Assembly (NCBI RefSeq): GCF_029537485.1
Contig: NZ_JARPUS010000001.1
Span: forward strand, 62,001 to 126,000
DNA from: Pseudomonas sp. GOM6
Lineage (GTDB): Bacteria > Pseudomonadota > Gammaproteobacteria > Pseudomonadales > Pseudomonadaceae
DNA: 64,000 nt
Direction: 5' to 3'
Both the position numbers and the translations under genes were made by a program. Shown one piece after another: positions 51,512 to 60,483 of the stretch. Position 1 is the stretch's first letter. Every line of letters begins with the position of its first letter. Below the pieces are notes generated by a model that did not search any database, was not told where the DNA came from, and saw nothing but the letters and a program-made list of their open reading frames with translations.

Positions 51512-53197
51512 TCAGTGGCGGGTCGGTGTGGCGCCCTCCTGGTCAGCGGCAGCGCTATCGGCCCCTGCGCTGGCTGCTTGTTCAGCACCAGCGGCATTTT
51601 CGTCGAGCAGGGCATAGGCGCTGCTGCAGAACAGCGTGTTGAGGCGCTTCATGTCGGCGATCAGCTGCAGGTGCAGGTCGCTGGTCTCGAGGCTCTGCAC
51701 CACCTGTTGGCCCAGGCGACCTACATGGGCGTGGGCCAACTTGCGCTCCTCGCGGCGGAAACGGTGTTTTTCTTCCAGCAGGCGGCGGGCGTTGTCGCGA
51801 TTGCCGCCGAGAAACACGTTGAGGCCCAGACGCAGATTGGCCAGCAGCAGGCCGTGCAGGGCGACCAGCTCTTCCAGGCCACTGTCGGAAAAACTCAGGC
51901 GCTCGCGTTTGTGGCTGCCCAGGCGGCTGGCCATGCGCTCAATCAGGTCGCCGGCATGCTGCAGGTTGACCGCCAGCTCGATGATTTCCGCCCAGCGCCG
52001 GCTGTCGTGCTGCGGCAGGTCGTCACGCGGCATCTGTGCCAAGTACAGCTTGAGGGCGCTGTGCAGGGTGTCGAGGTCGTCGTCGAGGTTGTGTATCTGC
52101 TGCAGCGCCTGGGACGACCCCTCGCGCAGCACCTCCAGCAGCTGTTGCAGCATGCGCTCGACGATATCACCGATGCGCAGGGTTTCACGCACTGCGTTGG
52201 CCAGTGCCAGGCTGGGGGTGCCCAGGGCGGTGCGGTCCAGATGGCGCGGCTGGGCCGCACTGTCCTCACGCGGCCGTTCGGGCAGCAGCAGGCGGCACAG
52301 TCGCGCCATCCAGTTCACCGTGGGCAACAACAGCAGGCAGCGCAGGCTGTTGTAGGCCAGGTGAAAGACAATCACCAGAGTGGCGGCGTCCAGCTTCAGG
52401 CTGGCCATCCAGTCCACCAGTGGCTGCATCAGCGGCAGCACCAGGAGCAGGCCGAGCAGCTTGTACAGCAGGCTGCCGAGGGCCACCTGGCGCCCGGCGG
52501 CGGACTGCATGCCGCTGCTCAGCAGGGCCAGGATGCCGCTGCCGATGTTGGCACCGATGACCAGGCCGATGGCCACCGGCAGGCTGATCATGCTGCTGCC
52601 GGCCAGGGTCGCGGTGAGCAGCACGGCGGCCAGGCTGGAGTAGGTGACGATGGCGAACAGCGCACCAACCAGGGCGTCGAGCAGCAGGTCGCCGGTCAGC
52701 GAGGCGAACAGCGCCTCGATGCTGTTGGATTCGGCGATCGGCCGCGCGGCCTCGACGATCAGCTGCAGGGCGAGGATCAGCAGGCCGAGGCCGATGGCTA
52801 CCCGGCCGATCTGCCCGGCGCGGGTCTGCTTGCGCGAGAGAAACAGGATCACCCCGGCGAAGATCAGCAACGGCGACAGCCAGGACAGGTCGAAGGTCAG
52901 CACCCGCGCCATCAACGCCGTGCCGACATCGGCGCCGAGCATGATCGCCAGTGCCGGCGGCAGCGCCATTAGGCCCTGGGCGACGAAGGAGGTCACCAGC
53001 AGGGCGGTGGCGTTGCTGCTCTGCACCAGGGCGGTGACGCCGATGCCGGCGGCGAAGGCCTGCGGCCGTTTGCGCACGCTGTGGCTGAGGATGCGCCGCA
53101 GCTGCGAGCCGTACACCCGCAGGATGCCGGTGCGCACGATATGGGTGCCCCACACCAGCAGGGCGATGGCGGACAACAAGTTGAGCAAGGTCAGCAT
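51512..53197 (-). CDS. Na/Pi cotransporter family protein
   Basis: Membrane protein of 561 residues. The NaPi transport half (about 1-310) contains two copies of the Gln-Ser-Ser repeat: ALVQSSNATALLV in the first and AIVTYSSLAAVLLTATL in the second, where the Gln is replaced by Tyr-Ser. The C-terminal half (about 330-540) is helical and PhoU-like. Such proteins are related to eukaryotic NaPi-II and probably move phosphate with Na+. Direction and regulation are unknown. The DUF5924 gene follows. Confidence 0.9.
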   Translation of the reverse strand: MLTLLNLLSAIALLVWGTHIVRTGILRVYGSQLRRILSHSVRKRPQAFAAGIGVTALVQSSNATALLVTSFVAQGLMALPPALAIMLGADVGTALMARVLTFDLSWLSPLLIFAGVILFLSRKQTRAGQIGRVAIGLGLLILALQLIVEAARPIAESNSIEALFASLTGDLLLDALVGALFAIVTYSSLAAVLLTATLAGSSMISLPVAIGLVIGANIGSGILALLSSGMQSAAGRQVALGSLLYKLLGLLLVLPLMQPLVDWMASLKLDAATLVIVFHLAYNSLRCLLLLPTVNWMARLCRLLLPERPREDSAAQPRHLDRTALGTPSLALANAVRETLRIGDIVERMLQQLLEVLREGSSQALQQIHNLDDDLDTLHSALKLYLAQMPRDDLPQHDSRRWAEIIELAVNLQHAGDLIERMASRLGSHKRERLSFSDSGLEELVALHGLLLANLRLGLNVFLGGNRDNARRLLEEKHRFRREERKLAHAHVGRLGQQVVQSLETSDLHLQLIADMKRLNTLFCSSAYALLDENAAGAEQAASAGADSAAADQEGATPTRH

Positions 53198-53388
53198 GGC
53201 GCAGCCTCCTGAACGCGATCGGGGCTCGCTCGTTGTTCATGGGCACCGTTCCCGGTGCTGCTGTTATTCAGCTTGGTCGCTGTTGGGCGCCGGCGCCAGC
53301 CACGTTGTCTGTGGCGGCTATGCGTCATGAGCTGTCGCGTCGCTCCGGCAGGCTGCTACCCTAGCGCCCATCGAACGGATGCCCGCCC

Positions 53389-56300
53389 ATGCTCAGCCTG
53401 TACCACGCCCCCGATCTGGAAACCCTCGGCCAACTGGCCTGCGCGCTACTCGCCCAGCCGCAGGCGGATGTGCTGGCGCCGGCGCGGATCGTGGTGCCGA
53501 GCCAGGGTATCGGCCGCTGGCTGACCCTGCAGCTGGCCCGCGAGCAGGGCATCGCCATGCACCTCGATGTGCAGTTGCCGTCCAGCTTCGTCTGGGGCCT
53601 GGCGCGCGAGGTGCTGGGCGCGTTGCCGGAGCAGTCCGCGTTCAATCCGCAGGCCATGACCTGGCGCCTGTACGACTGGCTGTGCGAGCCGGCCAACCTG
53701 GCCCGTGCCGAGCGGCTCGAACGCTATCTGCAGGGCGGCGACGAACGCCGGCGCCTGGCCCTGGCGGCGAAGATCGCCGACGTGTTCGACCAGTATCTGC
53801 TGTATCGCGATGACTGGCTGGCCGCCTGGGAGCGTGGCGAGTCCTGCGACCTCGGGCCTGACGAAGGCTGGCAGGCGCTGCTCTGGGCCGAGCTGACCAA
53901 GGACGGCCACCCGCACCGTGCACGCCTGCTCGGCGAGCTGCTGGCGCGCCTGCACGGCGATCAGCCCATCGCCGGTCTGCCCGAGCGCCTGCTGGTGTTC
54001 GGCATCAGCTCGCTGCCGCCTCATCACCTGCGTGTGCTGGAAGGGCTGGCGCGGCATACGGATGTGGTGATCTTTGCGCTTAACCCCTGTCGCGAGGCCT
54101 GGGGCGAGATCCGCGACGTGCGCGAGCTGGCGCAGTCCGAGGTCAGCCCGGATGACTGGTATCTCGACGTCGGCCACCCGCTGCTGGCCAGCCTGGGCAA
54201 GCAGGGTCGCGACTTTTTCGACAGCCTGCTCGGGCAGATCGCCGAGGAGCACGGCATCTACCCACAAGACAACGAACTGGCCGACGACAGCCTGCTGCAT
54301 GCGCTGCAGAACGACATCCTGCGCCTGCGCACCCGTACGCCCGATGAGCGCCTGATGCTGCGCGAAGACGACCGCTCGCTAGAACTGCACATCGCCCACT
54401 CGCCGCTGCGCGAGGTGGAAATCCTGCATGACCAGCTGCTGGCACGCTTCGTCGCCGACCCGAGCCTGAGCCCGGATCAGGTGGTGGTGCTGACCCCGGA
54501 CATCGAGCGCTACGCGCCCTATATCGAAGCCGTCTTCGCCCGCCGTGAAGGCGCGCCGTATGTGCCCTACAGCCTGGCCGACCGCAGCCTGCGCGCCGAG
54601 ACGCCGCTGATCGAGGCCTTCCTCGGTCTGCTCAGCCTGCCGGAAAGCCGCTTCGCCGCCGAGGAGATCCTCGCCTGGCTGGAGCAGCCGGCCATCGCCC
54701 GCCGCGCCGGTATCGAGCCTGAGGACCTGCCGCTGCTGCGCGACTGGCTGCGCCAGGCCGGTGTGCGCTGGGGCCGCGACGGCAGCCATCGGGCGGCGCT
54801 CGATTTGCCGGCCGACGAGGCCTTCACCTGGCGCCAGGGCCTGGACCGCCTGCTGCTCGGTTTCGCCGCGCCACCGCAACTGGCCGGTGACGGCCTGCCC
54901 CTGCTCGGTGACAGCTGGCCACTGGATGCCCTGGAAGGCGCGCGTGCGCAGCTGCTCGGGCGCCTGTGTGCTTTCGTCGAGCTGCTTGCCAGTCTGGCCG
55001 AGCGCCTGCAGCGCGCCCGCCCGCTGGCCGACTGGGCGCTGGACCTGCAGGGTCTGATCGATGCGTTGTTCGACGAGCGCGAGGCCGGCGACACCCTGCT
55101 GTTGCTCAGCCAGGCTTGCGCCGCGCTGGCGCGCCAGGCCGAGGACTCGGCCATCACCCGCCCGGTGGAACTGGCCCTGGTGCGCCAGCAGCTCGGCGCG
55201 GCGCTGGACAGCGGCAGCGGCGCCTCGGGCTTTCTCACCGGTGCAGTGACCTTCTGCACCATGGTGCCGATGCGCAGCCTGCCGTTCCGCCACGTCTGCC
55301 TGCTCGGCCTGGATGACGGTGCCCTGCCACGGCGCACCCCGGCCGCCGGCTTCGACCTGATCGCCAAGCGCCCGCGGCGCGGCGACCGCGCCCGGCGCCT
55401 GGACGACCGCTACCTGTTTCTCGAGACCCTGCTCAGCGCCCGCGACGGCCTGTACCTCAGCTATGTCGGCCGCGACCCGCGCGACAACGCCGAGCTGCCG
55501 CCCTCGGTGCTGGTCAGCGAGTTGCTGGAAGCGGTGGATCTGACTGCGGTGGCAGTGCCCCCCTGTGGGAGCGGCTTTAGCCGCGATGCTTCTACGGCGG
55601 CCGACTCGCGGCTGAAGCGGGATGCTGCCCAGCCGATCCCGCAAAAGCGGGCCAGCGCCCGCATCACCATCGACCACCCGCTGCAGCCCTTCGCCCCCGG
55701 CAACTTCGAGCAGGCGGGCGCGCGGCGAGGCTTCGCCGCCAGCTGGTTCCGCGCCGCCCAGCGCCTGGCCGCCGCCCCGGCCGAGGCGCCAGCCTTTATC
55801 CAGCGCTTGCCGGAACCGAACCAAGATTGGCTGACCATCGAGCCCAGCCAGTTGCTCTACTGCTTCCGCCACCCGGCGCGCTTCCTGCTGGAGCAGCGTC
55901 TGGGACTGCGTCTGGCCGACGCCGAGGAAGGTATCGCCGCCGACGAGCCCTTCAGTCTGGAGCGCTCCTCCTACCAGGGTTTGCGCCAGCTGGCCCTGCA
56001 GGCGGTCGAGCGTGGCTGGAGCGAGGAGCAGGAACGCCGTGTGGCGCGTGCCGCCGGCTGGCTACCACCCGGCGAGCTGGGCCTGGCCCTGTGGGGCAAG
56101 CAGCGCGGCCCGGTGCGCGCGTTCGCGCCAAGGCTGTTCGAGGCGCGCCCGGAGGAAGCGCCGCAACCGCTGCTGGTGGATATCGAGCTGGCCGGCGTGC
56201 GCCTGCACGGCTGGCTGGATGGGGTGACTTCCTGTGGTCTGTTCGACTGGCGCCTGCGTGCGCCGGACGCCCGCGACCTGCCCGGCTTCTGGCTGCGCCA

Positions 56301-56727
56301 TCTGCTGCTCAACGTCGCCGCTACTGCTGATATCGCCCGCGAGAGCCTGCTGGTGTCGCCGGCCGGCGACTGGCAGCTGGGTCCGTTGCAGGACCCTCGC
56401 GCGCTGCTCGAACCCTGGCTGGCCGCCTATCGAGAAGCCTTGTGTGAGCCGTCGCCGTTTATCACCCGCAGCAGCTACGAGTTCGCCAAGGCACTGGTCA
56501 CGCCCAGCGCCAAGAGCCGCAAGGAACCCATCGACGCCGCCCGCGACAAGGCCCTGGCCGCCTGGCAAGGCGCCGAGTTCAGTCCCTTGCCCGGCGAGTG
56601 CCAGGACCCCTGGTACGCCCTGGCCTTCCGCGAGCGCGAGCCGCTCGACGCCCGCTTCGAGGCGCTGGCCGAACAGTTGCTCGGCCCGGCGCTCAAGGCC
56701 CTGGCCAGCAATGAGGAGGGCGAATGA
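53389..56727 (+). CDS. recC: Exodeoxyribonuclease V gamma subunit RecC
   Basis: Non-catalytic Chi-recognition subunit of RecBCD, 1112 residues. It begins LYHAPDLETLGQLACALLAQ and IVVPSQGIGRWLTLQLA, typical of RecC, with helicase-like core residues but no functional Walker A. Near residues 726-750 the sequence CGSGFSRDASTAADSRLKRD is the in-frame translation of a REP element, absent from the expected family wording. The stop overlaps the recB start by four bases. The order recC-recB-recD is usual in pseudomonads. Confidence 0.93.
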   Translation: MLSLYHAPDLETLGQLACALLAQPQADVLAPARIVVPSQGIGRWLTLQLAREQGIAMHLDVQLPSSFVWGLAREVLGALPEQSAFNPQAMTWRLYDWLCEPANLARAERLERYLQGGDERRRLALAAKIADVFDQYLLYRDDWLAAWERGESCDLGPDEGWQALLWAELTKDGHPHRARLLGELLARLHGDQPIAGLPERLLVFGISSLPPHHLRVLEGLARHTDVVIFALNPCREAWGEIRDVRELAQSEVSPDDWYLDVGHPLLASLGKQGRDFFDSLLGQIAEEHGIYPQDNELADDSLLHALQNDILRLRTRTPDERLMLREDDRSLELHIAHSPLREVEILHDQLLARFVADPSLSPDQVVVLTPDIERYAPYIEAVFARREGAPYVPYSLADRSLRAETPLIEAFLGLLSLPESRFAAEEILAWLEQPAIARRAGIEPEDLPLLRDWLRQAGVRWGRDGSHRAALDLPADEAFTWRQGLDRLLLGFAAPPQLAGDGLPLLGDSWPLDALEGARAQLLGRLCAFVELLASLAERLQRARPLADWALDLQGLIDALFDEREAGDTLLLLSQACAALARQAEDSAITRPVELALVRQQLGAALDSGSGASGFLTGAVTFCTMVPMRSLPFRHVCLLGLDDGALPRRTPAAGFDLIAKRPRRGDRARRLDDRYLFLETLLSARDGLYLSYVGRDPRDNAELPPSVLVSELLEAVDLTAVAVPPCGSGFSRDASTAADSRLKRDAAQPIPQKRASARITIDHPLQPFAPGNFEQAGARRGFAASWFRAAQRLAAAPAEAPAFIQRLPEPNQDWLTIEPSQLLYCFRHPARFLLEQRLGLRLADAEEGIAADEPFSLERSSYQGLRQLALQAVERGWSEEQERRVARAAGWLPPGELGLALWGKQRGPVRAFAPRLFEARPEEAPQPLLVDIELAGVRLHGWLDGVTSCGLFDWRLRAPDARDLPGFWLRHLLLNVAATADIARESLLVSPAGDWQLGPLQDPRALLEPWLAAYREALCEPSPFITRSSYEFAKALVTPSAKSRKEPIDAARDKALAAWQGAEFSPLPGECQDPWYALAFREREPLDARFEALAEQLLGPALKALASNEEGE
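55565..55622 (+). repeat. REP element inside recC coding sequence
   Basis: GTGGGAGCGGCTTTAGCCGC (55565-55584) continues through GCGGCTGAAGCGGGA (ending 55622). The element is translated in frame as part of RecC. Confidence 0.85.
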
Positions 56728-59700
56728 GTGACCTGAACCTGCACGACTCGTCCTTCGCTGGCCGCTCGCTGATCGAGGCCAGCGCCGGCACCGGCAAGAC
56801 CTGGACCCTGACCGCGCTGTACGCGCGCCTGCTGTTGGAGCGCGAGCTGTCGGTCGGGCAGATCCTGGTCGTCACCTACACCACGGCGGCCACCGCCGAG
56901 CTGCGCGAGCGTATCCGCGCCCGGCTGGCCGAGCTGCTGGCGCTGTATGAAGGTGGCGAGAGCGATGACGGCTTCCTTGTTGAGCTGCACCGCCGCCATC
57001 CCGGCGAAGCGGCACGGCGGCGCCTGCTGCTGGCCGTGCACGGCTTCGACGAGGCGGCCATCTTCACCATCCACGGCTTCTGCCAGCGCGCCCTGCAGGA
57101 CTCGGCCTTCGAGGCTGGCGGTGATTTCGATGCCGAGCTGACCCAGGACGACCGCGAGGTGCTCGACGCCCTGCTCGGCGACGCCTGGCGTCATGTATTG
57201 GCCGAGGCCGATCCGGCCTGGGCACGCTTCCTGGCCAAGCAACGCATCACCCCGGCGACCCTGCGCCAGGCCCTGCGCAGCCATCTGGGCAAACCCTACC
57301 TGCGCGTCGAGCCGCGCGAGCCGGTCGGCGAGGCCGAGCTGCAGGCCGCCAGCGCCGCCTGGCAGGCCGCTGCCGAGCTGTGGCGGGGCGAGGGCTACGC
57401 CTGGGTCGAGGTGCTGCGCGAGCACGGCGGCCTGAGCCAGAGCACACACAAGCTGGCCAAGCTGCCGTTGTGGTCGGCCGAGCTGGACAGCTACTTCGCT
57501 GATCCGGCGGCGCTGTTCGAGGTGCCGGACGGCTTGGCCAAGCTGGGCGCGGCGGCGCTGCTCAAGGCCACCAAGAAGAACTTCGAGGCGCCGCACAGCG
57601 CCGTGGCCGAGGCGCTGGATGCACTCGGCGAGGCGCTGGCGGCGGCCTTGCCGGCGGGCAAGCAGAAGCTGATCGCCCTGCAGGTCGAACTGCTCGACCG
57701 CCTCAACGTCGAGTTGCCCAAGCGCAAGGCGGCGCAGCGCCTGCTGGCCTTCGACGACCTGCTCAACAACCTGAATGAGGCGCTGCTCAGTGCGGCGGGC
57801 GACGACCTGGCCGCGCGCCTGCGCGAGCAGTACCCGCTGGCGCTGATCGACGAGTTCCAGGACACCGACCCGATTCAGTACGCGATCTTTGATCGTGTGT
57901 ACCGCGACGGCGGCGACCTCTGTTTTGTTGGTGATCCCAAACAGGCCATCTATGCGTTTCGCGGCGCCGATCTGGCGACTTATCTACAGGCTCGCGACGA
58001 CGCCGAGCGGCAGTACGACCTGCCGTTCAACTACCGCTCCACGCCCGAGCTGATTGCCGCGCTGAACCAGCTGTTCGATCGTCCGCAGCCGTTCGCCGAG
58101 GAAGGGCTGAGCTACCCGCCGGTCAGCGCCGGCAAGAAATCGCGAGCCACGCTGGTGCTGCCCGAGCAGGGTGGCACGGCGCCGCTGGGCCTGGTCTGGC
58201 TGGGTGACGAGAGCCTGAACAAGGCCAGGGCTGGCGAGCTGGCGGCGCTGGACACGGCGCGGCGGATTGCCGGGCTGTTGGCGGCCAGTGCGAGTGGAAA
58301 TGCTTATTTCGAAGACGATGGCGACATAAAGCAGCTGAAAGGCGGCGATATCGCGGTTCTGGTCAGCAACCACCGTGAGGCCGCCAGCATCGCCGCCGAG
58401 CTGGCCGCACGTGGCGTGCCCAGCGTGCGCCGTGGCCGCGACAGCGTCTGGCACAGCGAGGAGGCCGCCGAGTTGGCGGCGGTGCTGGCGGCCTATGCCG
58501 AGCCCGGTCGTGAGGGCGTGCTGCGCTATGCCCTGGCCACCCGTTTGCTGGGGCGCGACGCCGCGCAGATTGCCCGTTGCCAGGAAGTCGAGCAGGAATG
58601 GGACCGCGAGCGCGCGGCCGCCGAGCAGTACCACCAGCTGTGGCAGCAGCAGGGTTTTATGCGCGTCTTTAGAGCCTGGCTGGATCAGGAGCGGGTAGCT
58701 GAGCGCCTGCTGGCCGGCATCGACGGCGAGCGGCGGCTGACCAACCTGCTGCACCTGGGTGAGCTGCTGCAGGCCGAGAGTCTGCAACGCCCGGGGCTGG
58801 AGCCGTTGCTGGCCTGGTTCCAGGCCCAGCGCGGCAGCGAAGGCGCCGGCGAGGACGCCCTGCTGCGCCTGGAGAGCGATGCCGAGCGGGTGCAGATCGT
58901 CACCATCCACACCTCCAAGGGCCTGGAGTACCCGCTGGTGTTCTGCCCCTTCCTGTGGGACGGGCGTCTGCTCGGCCAGCATACCGACAGCGCACGCTGC
59001 CACGACGAGCACGGCCAGCCGCTGCTCGACCTCGGCAGCGACCGTTTGGACGAGCGCCTGCAGGCGGCGCGGCGTGAAAGCTTCGCCGAGAAGCTGCGGC
59101 TGACCTATGTGGCGCTGACCCGTGCCCGTGATCGCCTGTGGCTGCACTGGGGCCCGGCGGCCCTGCCGAAGCCGAAGAAGGACGGTTCGCTGCCCGACGA
59201 GGGCCTGCACAGCAGCGCCCTGGCCTGGCTGCTGCACGGTCGCGAGCTGCCTGGCGGCGATGCCCTGGCCGAGCTGGCGCAGCACCTGTCGAACCGCGAA
59301 GGCCCGGCCCTGGCCGCCGAATTGGACCAGCTGGCGGCCGCCAGCGCGGGACGCATTGCGCGCCTGACGTTGCTTGACGTCGAAGCCAGCAGCACCGGCG
59401 CAGGGCGTGCCGAACCCCCTCAGATGCAACAGGTGTTCAATCGCAGCCTGGGCAGCGCCTGGCGTATCGGCAGCTTCTCCGGGCTGGCCGCCGGCATGCA
59501 TATGGAGGCACCGGACCGCGACAGCCTGGCGCTGGTCGATGCCAGCGAGCCGGGCAGCGGCTTCTTTGCCTTCCCCCGTGGCGCCCGCGCCGGTACCTGC
59601 CTGCACGCCATTCTCGAAGACTGGATGCGCGACAAGGGCGAGCTGGCGCAGCTGGTGCCGGCGGCGTTGCAGGCGCACGGCATCGACGCCGAGCTGTGGA

Positions 59701-60269
59701 GCGAGATCGCCACGCAGCAACTGCAGGCGGTGCTCGATACCGATCTGGACGGCCAGGGCCTGCGCCTGTCGGCGCTGCAGGCCAATCGCCGGCTGCCCGA
59801 GCTGGGCTTCACCTTTCCGGTCGAGCGCCTGGATGTGCAGCGCCTGCGCGAGCTGCTGGCCGACCCGGCCTACGGCCTGCCGCCGGCCATGCGCCAGGCT
59901 GCCGAGCGTCTGCAGTTCGATGAGCTGAAGGGCTTCCTCAAGGGCTTTATCGACCTGACCTTCGAGCACGCCGGGCGCTGGTACATCCTCGACTACAAGT
60001 CCAACTGGCTCGGCCCGAGCGCTGCCCACTATGGCGCCGAGCGCCTGGAGCAAGCCATCGCCGGCGAGCACTATCACCTGCAGTACCTGATCTACCTGGT
60101 GGCGCTGCGCCGCTTCCTGCGCACGCGTCTGGCCGATTTTGCCGACGAGCAGCTGGGCGGCGCCTGGTACCTGTTCCTGCGCGGCATGCCGCAGGCCGGG
60201 GTGTACTTCGCGCGGCCGTCCGATGGGCTGCTGGATGCGCTGGATCGGCTGTTTGCGGAGGGCCACTGA
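56724..60269 (+). CDS. recB: Exodeoxyribonuclease V beta subunit RecB
   Basis: Helicase-nuclease subunit of 1181 residues. UvrD-like helicase motifs: Walker A EASAGTGKTWTLTAL, IHGFCQRAL, Walker B LIDEFQDTDPIQY, GDPKQAIYAFRGADL and TIHTSKGLEYPLVF. The C-terminal nuclease domain keeps FIDLTF and YILDYKSNWLG, which include the metal-binding Asp residues and the catalytic Lys. Together with RecC and RecD it resects double-strand breaks and loads RecA after Chi. It overlaps recC. Confidence 0.97.
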   Translation: MSDLNLHDSSFAGRSLIEASAGTGKTWTLTALYARLLLERELSVGQILVVTYTTAATAELRERIRARLAELLALYEGGESDDGFLVELHRRHPGEAARRRLLLAVHGFDEAAIFTIHGFCQRALQDSAFEAGGDFDAELTQDDREVLDALLGDAWRHVLAEADPAWARFLAKQRITPATLRQALRSHLGKPYLRVEPREPVGEAELQAASAAWQAAAELWRGEGYAWVEVLREHGGLSQSTHKLAKLPLWSAELDSYFADPAALFEVPDGLAKLGAAALLKATKKNFEAPHSAVAEALDALGEALAAALPAGKQKLIALQVELLDRLNVELPKRKAAQRLLAFDDLLNNLNEALLSAAGDDLAARLREQYPLALIDEFQDTDPIQYAIFDRVYRDGGDLCFVGDPKQAIYAFRGADLATYLQARDDAERQYDLPFNYRSTPELIAALNQLFDRPQPFAEEGLSYPPVSAGKKSRATLVLPEQGGTAPLGLVWLGDESLNKARAGELAALDTARRIAGLLAASASGNAYFEDDGDIKQLKGGDIAVLVSNHREAASIAAELAARGVPSVRRGRDSVWHSEEAAELAAVLAAYAEPGREGVLRYALATRLLGRDAAQIARCQEVEQEWDRERAAAEQYHQLWQQQGFMRVFRAWLDQERVAERLLAGIDGERRLTNLLHLGELLQAESLQRPGLEPLLAWFQAQRGSEGAGEDALLRLESDAERVQIVTIHTSKGLEYPLVFCPFLWDGRLLGQHTDSARCHDEHGQPLLDLGSDRLDERLQAARRESFAEKLRLTYVALTRARDRLWLHWGPAALPKPKKDGSLPDEGLHSSALAWLLHGRELPGGDALAELAQHLSNREGPALAAELDQLAAASAGRIARLTLLDVEASSTGAGRAEPPQMQQVFNRSLGSAWRIGSFSGLAAGMHMEAPDRDSLALVDASEPGSGFFAFPRGARAGTCLHAILEDWMRDKGELAQLVPAALQAHGIDAELWSEIATQQLQAVLDTDLDGQGLRLSALQANRRLPELGFTFPVERLDVQRLRELLADPAYGLPPAMRQAAERLQFDELKGFLKGFIDLTFEHAGRWYILDYKSNWLGPSAAHYGAERLEQAIAGEHYHLQYLIYLVALRRFLRTRLADFADEQLGGAWYLFLRGMPQAGVYFARPSDGLLDALDRLFAEGH

Positions 60270-60334
60270 TGGGCTGTATGGCTGGCAACAACGCCCTAGG
60301 AGGGGCCTTGGCCGCGACTCAGGCAATCCCAGAG

Positions 60335-60452
60335 TTTCGCGGGCAAGCCCGCTCCTACAGAGCTTCCGGCTATGACGCAGGGGCTCCAGTGGGAGCGGCT
60401 TCAGCCGCGATGAGGCTGGTTTCGCGGCTGAAGTGGTGTGCCGCCCAGCCGC
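60335..60452. repeat. Cluster of REP elements between recB and recD
   Basis: Three REP-type units: TTTCGCGGGCAAGCCCGCTC (60335-60354), GTGGGAGCGGCTTCAGCCGC (60389-60408) and TTTCGCGGCTGAAGTGG (60420-60436 and onward, imperfect). They fill most of the 214-base gap between recB and recD. Confidence 0.85.
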
Positions 60453-60483
60453 ACCCACAATGGCTTCCTGGTTTGGAGGTCGC

